The notes beneath the pieces were generated by a model. That model saw only the letters and a program-made list of their open reading frames with translations, made no database searches and was not told where the DNA came from. This document shows, one piece after another, positions 17,990 through 30,288 of a stretch of DNA of 64,000 nt (the first letter of the stretch is position 1; each line of letters starts with the position of its first letter). The translations under genes and the position numbers were made by a program. The stretch is taken from positions 22,782 to 86,781 of the forward strand of contig CAJXQX010000005.1 of assembly GCA_913058185.1 (NCBI GenBank). The letters are read 5' to 3'. This DNA is from an uncultured Verrucomicrobiota bacterium (lineage in GTDB: Bacteria; Verrucomicrobiota; Verrucomicrobiia; Opitutales; Opitutaceae).

Positions 17990-19249
17990 TCACTCAACGA
18001 GTGGCTTGAGCAGAGCAAATTTGCCACTGGCCGCCGGGGGAATATGTCGACGTCGGAAAGCAACCACGCGCGCTTGATCGCCCAAAACTGCCGCAATCGC
18101 ATCGGTCATTCCGGCAGGAGCCGTATGCTCTGCGACATAATGAAAATCCCAGCGGTCGGGTTTGCTTTGAATCAGCGAGTAGTGCCAGCACGTGAAGTCT
18201 GTCGGCATGGCTTCATCCACGTCAGTCGGCGAGACGAGGGATCCATCGGCGCGGAAGTGTAAACCGGACTCGCGACCGAGCACTCGGAAACCATGGGCGC
18301 GTTTCTGCACGATATCGCCGGTGTGGTAGCGCAATAGAGGCATGGCCTCGCGACCACGGGTCGTGACGATTATCTGGAATGTATCCTCTAATCCGCGATA
18401 AGGCACGAGTTCGATGAAAGCATTCGAATCGATCGATTGGGAATTGTCCGCGAAGGCATCACCGACAAACAAGTACCCCGCCTCCGTCGATCCATAGAGA
18501 TCGACTTGCGGAGCATCGATGACCTCAGCGAAACGGCGGCTATGCTGCAGACTCGCTTTGCCGTAAGTCAGGATCACCGCTTTGACGCTTGGCACTTCGA
18601 CTTTTCGGCGAGCCAGAGCCCGGGCCAGCAAGGAAAGGTAAATCGGCTCGCCTTCGATGATGTCCGGCTTGACGGCCTGAACCTCAGTGACGATGCGATC
18701 CCATTCCGCTTCCTGGAAGACGAACGGATCACTGGTGAGATTGAGATAAACAGTGCCATCCAAGTAACGATTAGGAAATTCGTGATCCTCGTAGGGGCAC
18801 AGATTACTGGAGCAACCCACTGGGGCCAAAATACACTTGCGATGGGCTTGCCCGACGAACGGCTTCAAAATGGGTGAGGCTTCGTAGGCGCGGGCGGTTT
18901 GAGCATCCCACCAACCATCTTCCATGATCACGGTCATGGGACCGGAAGTCGTGCCAGACGTGCTCTCATACTCGAAGCGTTCCTCGGCTAAACCGCGTTC
19001 AATTTTGGTGTAGTCCTCAAAAAACGATTCGTGACCATGCTCAACAATGTCGCTTTTGGTTAGGCGCGGGATCTCAGCGTAACAGCTCCATTGCAGCGGT
19101 TCATTGTGTAACGGAAACCGTTTACCATACAAAGGACTGCGCTCGTAAATACGTCGTATCTCCTGCTCCAGCGGAGCGGGAATGATATCGGCTAAGGCTG
19201 ATCCCTGGGTAGCGGGATCGTGGGCAAATTGCGGCGCGGACATACTCAA
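17990..19249 (-). CDS. PaaK-like AMP-forming adenylase/ligase
   Basis: 419 residues of the ANL superfamily, nearest the phenylacetate-CoA ligase/CapK type. The P-loop-like STSGTTSG lies at residues 96-103; VDLYGSTEAG and LLRYHTGDIV are the adenine-binding and hinge-aspartate motifs. It should activate a carboxylic acid to the acyl-adenylate, with CoA or another acceptor unknown. A C-terminal lid is present but short. The Nudix gene ends 32 bp upstream on the same strand, so a two-gene transcript is possible; no phenylacetate pathway genes are nearby. Confidence 0.85.
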   Translation of the reverse strand: MSMSAPQFAHDPATQGSALADIIPAPLEQEIRRIYERSPLYGKRFPLHNEPLQWSCYAEIPRLTKSDIVEHGHESFFEDYTKIERGLAEERFEYESTSGTTSGPMTVIMEDGWWDAQTARAYEASPILKPFVGQAHRKCILAPVGCSSNLCPYEDHEFPNRYLDGTVYLNLTSDPFVFQEAEWDRIVTEVQAVKPDIIEGEPIYLSLLARALARRKVEVPSVKAVILTYGKASLQHSRRFAEVIDAPQVDLYGSTEAGYLFVGDAFADNSQSIDSNAFIELVPYRGLEDTFQIIVTTRGREAMPLLRYHTGDIVQKRAHGFRVLGRESGLHFRADGSLVSPTDVDEAMPTDFTCWHYSLIQSKPDRWDFHYVAEHTAPAGMTDAIAAVLGDQARVVAFRRRHIPPAASGKFALLKPLVE

Positions 19250-19281
19250 GATCGGTTAGGTAAGCTGCTCGGAGCCGCAAG

Positions 19282-19860
19282 TCAAACGGAGGGTCCATCA
19301 CCACATCGCTGCCGCCACCACGGCTCGAGCAGGAACAGCATGTTCAACATCAAGGCGTGGGTGATTTTTCCTTCTCGCGCCATGGTCAGCACCTCCGCCA
19401 CCGGAGCGAGCGTGATGGAAAGTTCTTCATCGGCGTCCCAATCGGGTGCCGCGGTCAACTGCACGTCGGGCACGACGATCAGGTGAGCTCGGTTGCTCTG
19501 AATCGCGGGATTGGGATGCACACTCCCTAAAACAACCGCATCGGAGCCACGATATCCGGTTTCCTCCGCCAATTCTCGAACCGCAGCGGCGGCGGGATCC
19601 TCTCCCGGCTCAATCACACCACCCGGAAGTTCCAAGGAGAGTTGCTGCACTCCAAAACGAAACTGACTCACCAGCACCAACTCACCCTTCGGCGTGACGG
19701 GAGCCACCACCGCCCAGTCGGGGGCATCGATGACCAAGAACTCTTTCCCCGCTGCGCGAGACGGATGACGGAACTCACTCGCGCGCACAACGAAAACCCG
19801 GGTGTGTAGTAACTCTCGGCTGTTCAAACGCTGCCAGTCGGAAGGGCGATCGGAATTCAT
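19282..19860 (-). CDS. Nudix hydrolase (ADP-ribose pyrophosphatase-like)
   Basis: 192 residues. The Nudix box GX5EX7REUXEEXGU is complete: GGVIEPGEDPAAAAVREL continuing to AEETGY (about residues 80-103). The surrounding sequence (VSQFRFGVQQLSLELPGG) resembles ADP-sugar pyrophosphatases. Substrate is a prediction. Two starts are possible (19875 and 19860); the inner one is preferred because the outer lies against the terminator of the preceding gene. Confidence 0.88.
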   Translation of the reverse strand: MNSDRPSDWQRLNSRELLHTRVFVVRASEFRHPSRAAGKEFLVIDAPDWAVVAPVTPKGELVLVSQFRFGVQQLSLELPGGVIEPGEDPAAAAVRELAEETGYRGSDAVVLGSVHPNPAIQSNRAHLIVVPDVQLTAAPDWDADEELSITLAPVAEVLTMAREGKITHALMLNMLFLLEPWWRQRCGDGPSV

Positions 19861-19869
19861 AGGGTGTGA

Positions 19870-19907
19870 AAACAAAATCGCCTCCCTACCAGAAACGGTG
19901 GGAGGCG
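19870..19907 (-). terminator. Intrinsic terminator of the LysM gene
   Basis: CGCCTCCC (19879-19886) pairs with GGGAGGCG (19900-19907), extended by ACC/GGT around a six-base loop with one bulge. Reading the minus strand the hairpin is followed by ATTTTGTTTT. It sits immediately after the LysM gene and before the Nudix start. Confidence 0.85.
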
Positions 19908-19931
19908 AAAAAATTAAACTTCCAGCGGAGC

Positions 19932-20474
19932 TTAGTTGCCGGGGATATTCAGGACTTGGCCGATACCAATACGATTCCAGTTCACACCCGGGTTGGCGTT
20001 GAGTAGGGCATTGAGCGAGATCCCAGCATTGCGAGCGATCTTCGAACCCGTATCTCCACCTTTAACCGTGTAGGTGCCGGCAGCGGTCGCCGGGGCAGAG
20101 GAGCCCGAGGAGCTTTCAGCCGGAGCCGAATTAGCCACTTGTTGAGCGGGTGCCGGTTGAGGATGCATCTCTTCAACAGAGGTGCGAAGTTCGGTGAACG
20201 CGTCGCTAAAACTCTTAAAAGCCGCGTTAGTCTCGCCGGCCACCTTATTGATGCGAGCCGTCGCTTCTACGGCGGAGGTCGATGTCTTGCGCAACTCGGT
20301 TTCGAGAGCGTCGACTCGATCAGCCACGGCGGACTGTTCAGAAAGTGATTGGTTGATGTTTGAGACCTTCGCCAGCGCAACACCGCCGAGCACGCCGGCA
20401 ATCAAGCCAACGATAAGAGCGAGGATGGGGAGGTAGCTGAAGGAGTCGTTGTTATCCGAAGAAATGGTATCCAT
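19932..20474 (-). CDS. LysM-domain membrane protein with coiled coil
   Basis: 180 residues. A transmembrane helix near residues 15-35 (YLPILALIVGLIAGVLGG) is followed by a helical, coiled-coil-like stretch (VADRVDALETELRKTSTS), a Ser/Ala/Pro linker, and a C-terminal LysM domain (YTVKGGDTGSKIARNAGIS, then IGIGQVLNIPGN). Probably anchored in the inner membrane with the LysM domain binding peptidoglycan in the periplasm. Single gene with its own terminator. No catalytic domain is present. Confidence 0.85.
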   Translation of the reverse strand: MDTISSDNNDSFSYLPILALIVGLIAGVLGGVALAKVSNINQSLSEQSAVADRVDALETELRKTSTSAVEATARINKVAGETNAAFKSFSDAFTELRTSVEEMHPQPAPAQQVANSAPAESSSGSSAPATAAGTYTVKGGDTGSKIARNAGISLNALLNANPGVNWNRIGIGQVLNIPGN

Positions 20475-20655
20475 GGCAATTTAGCGAAAACACGATTACG
20501 GCCTGACTTCCTCTCTAAGCAAGCCGGTAAATGCACTAGAGGCATGCAAACCAACATCAATTGCTCGAAAGAGTGCCCGATGCGATGAATTCTGGGCGGA
20601 ATTGACCCCCACTTTCATTTCAGGGGTTCCAGCAGTCGATTGACTGCGTTCTCGA

Positions 20656-20732
<77 letters not shown>

Positions 20733-20845
20733 TAACTCGAAGATTTAACAAAGCCAGCTACTCAAACCCGACCTGTCAACTGCCACTTCCGAACTTTCTA
20801 AAAAAACAAATCCGATATCGATTCAGATATTCTCAACCAAAGTGA

Positions 20846-21565
20846 TTACGGCGTCTCGAAAGAGATCTCTACGTCGGCTGCCACATCCGCGGCACCAGCG
20901 TCGAGCGTGGAGCGCATCAGCATGATGCGTTGGGCCCAGTTTGAAGCAGGGCTGATCGCGTCAATTTGAGTCGCAAGGGCATCGATTTCCTCCGTATTCC
21001 CTTCGGAAAGAGCGAGAGCGGCGAGGTGATAGATCGCTTCGCTGCGGATAGCCGCAGCGGCATCGGTGTCATTGGCTAAATTTCGGAGCGAAGATTGTCC
21101 CGTAGTCGCCTCTCCGCCTAGGAGTTGCGACATCGCCCGACCCAAATCAACCCGAGCGGCGAAAACGGAGTCAGACAGTTCGGCCGCAGCCGCATCATAA
21201 CCCGAAAGCGCGGCGCTGTAATCGCCATCAGTAAATGCCTTGTCCGCCATTTGGAGCAACGCCACGCCCGCCAAGACGGTGCCTGAACGATCAGTGGCGA
21301 ATGCCTTGAGTTTATCATCGGAGTCGGCCGCCGCGAATTCTTCACGGGTGGACTCCACTTGTCCGGCTTCGTAGGCGGCCAATCCACTGCGACCCAAGAT
21401 GGCCAAAAGGATGACAGCGACCAATCCCAGTAACAGGGAGCGGTTCTTTTCCCAAAACTGACGGACGACCTCTTCGAGTTCAGGAGCCGCAGCCGATTCA
21501 AGGTTGGCGACCAGTTCAGGATCGTCTCCAGCAGGTGTGGAAGGGGTTTCGTTTGACTTGGACAT
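20846..21565 (-). CDS. TPR-like inner-membrane protein (YfgM-like)
   Basis: 239 residues: a cytoplasmic N-terminus ending ELEEVVRQFWEKNRSLL, one membrane helix (LLGLVAVILLAILGRSG), and a periplasmic helical-repeat domain rich in Ala (DGDYSAALSGYDAAAAEL). This arrangement matches the TPR_21/YfgM family, ancillary to SecYEG and periplasmic chaperones in E. coli; the function here is inferred by topology and weak similarity. The start at 21565 (MSKSNETPS) is preferred to 21583. It follows carB on the same strand at a distance of about 110 bp. Confidence 0.72.
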   Translation of the reverse strand: MSKSNETPSTPAGDDPELVANLESAAAPELEEVVRQFWEKNRSLLLGLVAVILLAILGRSGLAAYEAGQVESTREEFAAADSDDKLKAFATDRSGTVLAGVALLQMADKAFTDGDYSAALSGYDAAAAELSDSVFAARVDLGRAMSQLLGGEATTGQSSLRNLANDTDAAAAIRSEAIYHLAALALSEGNTEEIDALATQIDAISPASNWAQRIMLMRSTLDAGAADVAADVEISFETP

Positions 21566-21673
21566 GTGTGCGAAAACGACCACCGAAACACAACGCCCGT
21601 CCTCCGTAAAGGCAGGATTTGGGTCCAGTAGTAGGATTTCAGGGCTGTTCGTCGTGCACGACGGCCGCGAAGG

Positions 21674-24910
<3,237 letters not shown>

Positions 24911-24983
24911 GGCGTAGGCTCAGGAGACGTTTGGATTGCCCCCTGAACTGCGCAAGCGAGAAGTCCCTACATCTGTAGTTTGA

Positions 24984-25193
24984 TCAGTCGAGTTCTGCCT
25001 CAGTGACTTCGAGCACACGGGCGGCGATCTCACGATCACTGTGGCAAGCGCGTAAAACCTTGGCAATATAGCTCCGACGCGTTTCGCGCATATAGTCTTC
25101 CAGCGAAGCCCAGAATCCAACTTTCTTCAAATTCCCGGCAGCTTATTTCTTCTTCCCGGATTTGGATTTTGAACCACCTGAAATAATCGCCAT
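24984..25193 (-). pseudogene. Small Fis-type helix-turn-helix protein, interrupted by in-frame TAA
   Basis: From ATG 25193 the frame reads MAIISGGSKSKSGKKK, meets TAA at 25143-25145, and continues in the same frame for 52 codons: AAGNLKKVGFWASLEDYMRE, then RRSYIAKVLRACHSDREI and AARVLEVTEAELD. The second part has the spacing of a Fis/NtrC-type C-terminal helix-turn-helix (long helix, IAKVL, then REIAARVL). One base change (for example AAA or CAA to TAA) would explain the break. A TTG at codon 5 after the stop could start a 48-residue protein, so some function may remain. It lies 73 bp upstream of carB on the same strand. Confidence 0.68.
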
Positions 25194-25360
25194 GTCCGCA
25201 GAGAAAACAGTCCGGCGGAGGCCCGCAACTTCATTCCCCACGTCAAAATGCCAATAAACTGTGAAACGACTTCGACCGATTCAAAGAAGGATCTACCTAA
25301 AAATCCGTTGGACGACAGGCTTGACGGATCATCAATGACCCCGATGCTTCGCCTTCCCTC

Positions 25361-25434
25361 GCGCCTGTAGTTTAGTGGTAAAACCTCTGTCTTCCACACA
25401 GATGTCGTCGGTTCGATTCCGTCCAGGCGCACCA
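25361..25434 (+). tRNA. tRNA-Gly (UCC)
   Basis: 74 nt with encoded CCA. Acceptor GCGCCTG/CAGGCGC, D-arm TAGTTTAGTGGTAAAA, anticodon loop CTTCCAC (anticodon TCC) on a CTCTGT/ACAGA-type stem, T-loop GGTTCGATTCC. Confidence 0.97.
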
Positions 25435-25459
25435 TTTCCCCCCGTATCGCGGGAAATGG
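25432..25459 (+). terminator. Hairpin at the 3' end of tRNA-Gly
   Basis: CCATTTCCC (25432-25440) is complementary to GGGAAATGG (25451-25459), a 9-bp stem whose 5' arm includes the tRNA CCA end. No T-tract follows, so it may help 3' processing or termination; weak call. Confidence 0.35.
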
Positions 25460-25516
25460 GAATGGCAAACCTGCCGTAAACGAGCTCGCGCAAACAACTT
25501 CCACGGACCACCTCCA

Positions 25517-26245
25517 GTGAATATCGTCCTGCTCGAGACCGCCGAGATCGACCGGCCACTCCCCCTGAACGACCCGCGCACCCGACACATTCGCAAAGTC
25601 CTGTGTCGTGAAATCGGTGATTCCTTCGACGTCGGTGAGATTAATGGGCCTCGAGGTAAAGCCACGGTCACCGCAATCGACGAATCTGGCCTGCATTTCG
25701 ATTTCAAATGGAACCAGGGGCACACCCACGCTAGTTTAATCAGACTAGCCATCGGATTTCCTCGGCCTCAAACCGCCCGCGATGTTTTAAGAGACGCGAC
25801 CACCTTGGGTGTAGCCGAGTTGAGTTTTGTCGCGACCACCCGGAGTGACCCCAATTATGCCGGCAGTTCGCTTTGGTCCGACGGCGAGTGGCGCAGGCAA
25901 ACGATCACCGGCGCAGCTCAAGCCTTCGATACGTTCCTCCCCGCAGTGCATTGGCATGAACGCCTCGCCGAAGTTCTCGATCGCTGGAGCCAGGAGGGCG
26001 TCAACGCGGTCGCCCTCGATCTATACGATTATTCCTCAACGTTGGCCGCACACCTAAAGAGGAATTCCGATACGCCCCCAAACGGGATCCTGATCGGACC
26101 TGAACGCGGTTGGGATGACGCTGATCGAGCGCTACTCCAGTCGCACCATATCCCTCGACTCAGTCTAGGAGACCGAGTTCTACGCACCGAAACAGCAGTG
26201 ACGGTTACTTTAGGTCTACTGCACGCGGCCGCGGTTCGAGCCTGA
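25517..26245 (+). CDS. rsmE: 16S rRNA m3U1498 methyltransferase
   Basis: 242-residue SPOUT-class methyltransferase acting on 16S rRNA. The N-terminal PUA-like part contains RTRHIRKVLC. The C-terminal knot has NGILIGPERGWDDAD and LSLGDRVLRTETAVTVTLGL. The usual GPEGGW is GPERGW here, one Gly replaced by Arg in the SAM loop; the rest of the knot is intact. The gene converges on rsmD with a 41-bp overlap of the two 3' ends. Confidence 0.93.
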   Translation: MNIVLLETAEIDRPLPLNDPRTRHIRKVLCREIGDSFDVGEINGPRGKATVTAIDESGLHFDFKWNQGHTHASLIRLAIGFPRPQTARDVLRDATTLGVAELSFVATTRSDPNYAGSSLWSDGEWRRQTITGAAQAFDTFLPAVHWHERLAEVLDRWSQEGVNAVALDLYDYSSTLAAHLKRNSDTPPNGILIGPERGWDDADRALLQSHHIPRLSLGDRVLRTETAVTVTLGLLHAAAVRA

Positions 26246-26798
26246 AGATACCGACCGTCGGCTGTTGCGGGCCTTTGCCAATACGTTTCACGAGTTCGAA
26301 TCCACGCGGAGTCAAATTCACTTCACCGGGCATCTCAAAAATGACCCGCGGATCGTCTCGATGCCTCAACAAACCCTTCAATGCGGAAAATATCGCCGGA
26401 GCTACTTTCTCAATTACTGGATAAGGTGGATCAATAAACACCAAGTCAGGTGCCAAATCCATCGTATCCCAAGGAACCGCGACCGCATCACCGCATCGCA
26501 CTGCAAGATTCCCCTCATCACGCTGCATGCTTTGGCAAACCGCCGCGATGTTGCGCCGCAACAATTCGAAGGTGCGGCGGTGTTTTTCAACCCAAAGCCC
26601 TCCGGATGCGCCGCGACTCAACGCCTCGAGGCCGTAGGAACCGCTGCCCGCGAACAGATCTAGAAACCGGGCTCCCTCTACCCGTCCGCCCAAGCTGGAG
26701 AAAACGGCTTGCCGCATACTATCCGTCGCCGGACGGACTGCATCGCCTTTAGGGACGAGCAACGGGACACCTCGGGCTGATCCTCCACTGATTCGCAT
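26205..26798 (-). CDS. rsmD: 16S rRNA m2G966 methyltransferase
   Basis: 197 residues. Starts MRISGGSARGVPLLVPKG, the family N-terminus; motif I is DLFAGSGSYGLEALSRGA and the catalytic motif IV is FIDPPY. Modifies 16S rRNA of the small subunit. The frame is open to 26966, but the ATG at 26798 fits the family. Its 3' end overlaps rsmE by 41 bp in convergent orientation, so two rRNA methyltransferases share antisense ends. Confidence 0.93.
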   Translation of the reverse strand: MRISGGSARGVPLLVPKGDAVRPATDSMRQAVFSSLGGRVEGARFLDLFAGSGSYGLEALSRGASGGLWVEKHRRTFELLRRNIAAVCQSMQRDEGNLAVRCGDAVAVPWDTMDLAPDLVFIDPPYPVIEKVAPAIFSALKGLLRHRDDPRVIFEMPGEVNLTPRGFELVKRIGKGPQQPTVGIFRLEPRPRAVDLK

Positions 26799-26964
26799 AA
26801 CCCGAACGGAAGTCCCCTTACCCCGCTTGGCAAACGTCAATAGCTGGTCAATCCGTCCTAGGGTCGATTCGATAACACTTCCACGCTTCACTCGGCACCG
26901 ATTTCCACCCAACTTCGCCGACTGGGGTGGCGCAGGTGTCGGCGCCGCTAAGATCGCAAACAAC

Positions 26965-27942
26965 ATGGCTTCACAACGTCGATTTCCTAAATCCGATCAC
27001 TGCGATGGTTTCCGATTTTTCAATCCCGGAACCCACGTAGATCGGTCATTACGGGATATTCTTAAGTGGAAACGCACCTCGCCCGTCACACCTTGGCCCA
27101 AAACTGTCGCCATTGACCCTCCTCCGGTTCCGACCACTCCACTCGATGGGACCGTCAGTGCCACCTGGATCAATCACGCCACTGTCTTAATACAATCAAG
27201 GCACGCTAATATCCTCACCGATCCCTTGTTTAGCGATCGCACCAGTCCGGTGCAATGGGCCGGCCCCAAACGAGTTCACCCACCAGCCGTCGCGCTCAAG
27301 GACTTACCGCAGATTCACGTGATCCTTCTGAGTCACGATCACTACGATCACTGCGACAGTGAGAGCCTCCGTTACTTCGCCAAACTGCCCCACCCACCCA
27401 TCGTCGTCACGCCTTTGGGTAACGGTAGTCTATTAAAACGTTTCGGGTTCCCAGAGGAGCGTATCATCGAGTTGGATTGGTGGGAGGCCCACGAATTTTC
27501 TCACGGATTTCACGTGCGGGCCTCTCCAGCGCGCCACTGGAGCAACCGTCTCTCAGGTCGCCGCAATCGACGACTTTGGTCTGGATTTTATCTTCAGGTG
27601 GGTGGTCGCACCGTTTACTACACCGGCGACACCGCTTGGGACGACTACATGTTCGAAGAACTACGCGAGCGCTGCGGAGAACCCGATCTGGCGATCATCC
27701 CAATCGGAGCCTACGAGCCCCGGTGGTTCATGGCGGCCCAACACTGCAACCCCGCCGAAGCCGTGCGCATCCACCAAACCGTCGGCGCCAGCAAATCTAT
27801 CGGGGTGCACTGGGGAGCATTTCAACTCACCGACGAGGGTCGCGATGCTCCGCTGCACGCCCTCGAGGCGGCCCGCGATCAAGCGCTGATCGCACCAGAC
27901 TGCTTTAATGTGCTGGATCCCGGCGAATCATTGGCCGTCTAA
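26965..27942 (+). CDS. Metallo-beta-lactamase-fold hydrolase (NAPE-PLD/UlaG-like)
   Basis: 325 residues. Metal site LLSHDHYDHCD (HxHxDH at 124-129). The flanking blocks ATWINHATVLIQ, NILTDPLFSDRTSP, ASPARHWSNR and VYYTGDTAWDD, with GVHWGAFQLTDE at the C-terminus, match the family containing N-acylphosphatidylethanolamine phospholipase D and related lipid or lactone hydrolases. Cytoplasmic; substrate unknown. The frame extends upstream to 26827, but the ATG at 26965 avoids an unusual Arg/Pro-rich extension overlapping the rsmD promoter region. Confidence 0.88.
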   Translation: MASQRRFPKSDHCDGFRFFNPGTHVDRSLRDILKWKRTSPVTPWPKTVAIDPPPVPTTPLDGTVSATWINHATVLIQSRHANILTDPLFSDRTSPVQWAGPKRVHPPAVALKDLPQIHVILLSHDHYDHCDSESLRYFAKLPHPPIVVTPLGNGSLLKRFGFPEERIIELDWWEAHEFSHGFHVRASPARHWSNRLSGRRNRRLWSGFYLQVGGRTVYYTGDTAWDDYMFEELRERCGEPDLAIIPIGAYEPRWFMAAQHCNPAEAVRIHQTVGASKSIGVHWGAFQLTDEGRDAPLHALEAARDQALIAPDCFNVLDPGESLAV

Positions 27943-28083
27943 CTCGGACGGGCCTCCTCAAACAAGGTCATTTTATCAATCGCAACAATCAGTTGCACCG
28001 TGGGAATAATTCGCAGTAGTTAGGACCCTAACTGCATTGTGAACGGCTCCTGTGACTGTTCCTTCGACTAACAAACTAACATC

Positions 28084-29535
28084 ATGATCCTGCGTCTCAA
28101 TTCTGCTCTGGCAGTATTCGGGGCCGCGTGCCTTTGCGCGGCCACGGCCGCTTCTGTGCAACCTCATGAGACCAATCTGTGGCCGTTGATGGTCACTCGC
28201 CCGGCGGATTCCGAAGGTGTTGAACGCTGGAGCTCACTCGGACCACTTCGATTCGGTTCCACCAATGCAGCCGGAGATCGTCTGCAAGGCTTCCGACCCC
28301 TGTGGCATCAATTCGATGGGGCCGACGGATCAAAGTCAGTCAGCGTCGCCTACCCGCTCTGGTATCACGTCGCTGACGGGAAATCGGATCGCGAACGGTG
28401 GACATTCTTCAATCTCATCAACTCCGATGCGGGCTCAGATCAAGTCGATCGATTCAGTGTGTGGCCTTTCTATTATTCGCGAGATACGGGAGAGGAGGAC
28501 TCCAGTTACCGCGCGCTCTTTCCTCTCTACGGCGATATCGGGCAACGCTTTGGTCAGGATCGACTTCAATGGCTCCTAGCGCCACTGTTCGTCCGCTACC
28601 AAAACAACGATGAGATCACCACCGCCACACCTTGGCCTTTCATAAAATCCATCAACGGTGACGGACATCGCGGATTCGAATTCTGGCCAATCGCAGGACA
28701 GCGCGAGGAAATCGGCGTCAGTCAACGGAAGTTCTTTCTTTGGCCTCTCGGATTCCGTAGTAGCAAAAATCTCGATACCGATACTCCCTCGAGTCGATCG
28801 GGGTTTCTGCCCTTTTACGCGCAAACCAACTCCCCCGGTTACCGGAGCGAATCCTATGGCTGGCCGTTCTTTGGCTACGTGGATCGCACTTCGCCAGTCC
28901 GCTATCACGCGAAACACTTTCTCTATCCGCTTTGGGTGCAGGGCCGCGGCGAAGAACGTTATGTGAATCGCTGGGCACCGTTTTTCAGCCACTCTCGTTC
29001 ACCCGCCAAGACCCAGACTTGGGTTCTTTGGCCACTTTGGCGCGATCGCGAATGGGACAGCAATCACCTGCATCATCGTCGCCAGCAACTGCTCTACTTC
29101 GTCTACAACTCCGAGATCCAACGCAGTCGGCAATCGCCCGATCTCGCTCCCGCCATCAAACGCCATGTTTGGCCGTTGTTCAGTCATTGGGATAATGGCG
29201 CCGGGCGCGTGCAAGTGCAGGCCATCAGCCCCATCGACGTCTTTTTTCCTCATCAGGAACGCATGCGTCAAATGTGGTCCCCGCTCTTCGCGTTCTATCG
29301 CTTCGATCAAACCTCGCCCGGCGAAACCCGGCATTCGTTTCTGTGGGACGCCATCACGCTAACCGAAAGTTCCGTCGAAGAGCGTCGTGAGTTTCACCTC
29401 GGACCTTTGTTTGACTACACCCAAACTCCCGAAGGCAAACGCTGGGGCTTCTTCGCTGGGCTGCTGAGTATCGAACGCAGCCACGCTGGCAGCCTCACCG
29501 CCTCCAGCAAAGCCAGATTCCTTTCCCGTCGATGA
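28084..29535 (+). CDS. Secreted aromatic-Pro repeat protein, Mla-operon head
   Basis: 483 residues, no named family recognised. A signal peptide (to about ...TAAS) precedes a chain built from a repeated short pattern, aromatic-Pro-Leu/Phe-aromatic: for example LWPLMV, FRPLWH, AYPLWY, VWPFYY, LFPLYG, FWPIAG, LWPLGF, GWPFFG, LYPLWV, LWPLWR, VWPLFS. About 17 copies recur every 20-30 residues between charged turns, suggesting a beta-propeller, solenoid or barrel. Its stop overlaps the start of the MlaE-like permease (ATGA at 29532-29535), so it belongs to the lipid-transport operon and may be its periplasmic or outer-membrane partner. Function is inference. Confidence 0.8.
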   Translation: MILRLNSALAVFGAACLCAATAASVQPHETNLWPLMVTRPADSEGVERWSSLGPLRFGSTNAAGDRLQGFRPLWHQFDGADGSKSVSVAYPLWYHVADGKSDRERWTFFNLINSDAGSDQVDRFSVWPFYYSRDTGEEDSSYRALFPLYGDIGQRFGQDRLQWLLAPLFVRYQNNDEITTATPWPFIKSINGDGHRGFEFWPIAGQREEIGVSQRKFFLWPLGFRSSKNLDTDTPSSRSGFLPFYAQTNSPGYRSESYGWPFFGYVDRTSPVRYHAKHFLYPLWVQGRGEERYVNRWAPFFSHSRSPAKTQTWVLWPLWRDREWDSNHLHHRRQQLLYFVYNSEIQRSRQSPDLAPAIKRHVWPLFSHWDNGAGRVQVQAISPIDVFFPHQERMRQMWSPLFAFYRFDQTSPGETRHSFLWDAITLTESSVEERREFHLGPLFDYTQTPEGKRWGFFAGLLSIERSHAGSLTASSKARFLSRR

Positions 29536-30284
29536 CCCGCATTAACAATTTCTTCGAAGCCTTCGGTGCCGGCGTCATCATGACGTGGCGCGCGTTTGCT
29601 ATGCTACCAGCCGCTCCGCGAATTCTCAAACGAATCGCTGAACAGGGCTTTCTCATCGGCTACACCTCGATGCCGATCATCGCCATTTTGTGTTTTTTCA
29701 TTGGTTCCGTTCTGGCTATCCAAGCGGGTATCAGTTTACGCGAATTTGGAGCCAAGGAATTCATCGGCGCATTGGTCGGTGCATCGATGGCCCGCGAGCT
29801 GGGTCCCGTGATGGTCGCCATTATCCTCGCCGGTCGCGTCGGGAGTGCGGTCACCGCCGAGCTCGCATCAATGCGAGTAAATTCTGAGATCGATGCTCTC
29901 ACCACGATGAACATCCCTCCCGAACGACTACTCGTATTGCCTCGGCTGCTCGCGGTTATCCTGGTAATGCCGGTGCTCACGATGATGGCTAATCTCGTCG
30001 GTTGGTTCGGCGGTGCAATCGTCTGCGAATACGTTGATTTCATCGGACTCTCGGCCAACGAGTTTTTTCGTAATCTGCAAGCCTATATGAAATTCAGCGA
30101 CGTCACCGATGGTCTGATCAAAGCGGAAATCTTCGGGATCGTAGTCATGATCATCTCCTGTAATACCGGCCTGCGAACCCGAGGCGGTCCACGCGAAATT
30201 GGTCTCGCCGTCACCAAAGCGGTGGTGCTCTCGCTGATCGCGATTCTTACGCTCGATTACTTCATCACCAAACTGCTCGCCTGA
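29532..30284 (+). CDS. mlaE: MlaE-family ABC transporter permease
   Basis: 250-residue inner-membrane permease of the MlaE/YrbE family for phospholipid or other lipid transport. Recognised by IGYTSMPIIAILCFFIGSVL, the conserved GASMARELGPVMVAIILAGRVGS region, ELASMRVNSEIDALTTM, and the C-terminal GLRTRGGPREIGLAVTKAVV. Coupled to the repeat protein upstream (4-bp overlap) and followed 4 bp later by its ATPase. Confidence 0.94.
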   Translation: MTRINNFFEAFGAGVIMTWRAFAMLPAAPRILKRIAEQGFLIGYTSMPIIAILCFFIGSVLAIQAGISLREFGAKEFIGALVGASMARELGPVMVAIILAGRVGSAVTAELASMRVNSEIDALTTMNIPPERLLVLPRLLAVILVMPVLTMMANLVGWFGGAIVCEYVDFIGLSANEFFRNLQAYMKFSDVTDGLIKAEIFGIVVMIISCNTGLRTRGGPREIGLAVTKAVVLSLIAILTLDYFITKLLA

Positions 30285-30288
30285 CACC

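Noticed and set aside
25127..25729. 200-codon minus-strand frame crossing tRNA-Gly and rsmE
   Set aside because: It runs through the tRNA and antisense to rsmE; no domain is visible.
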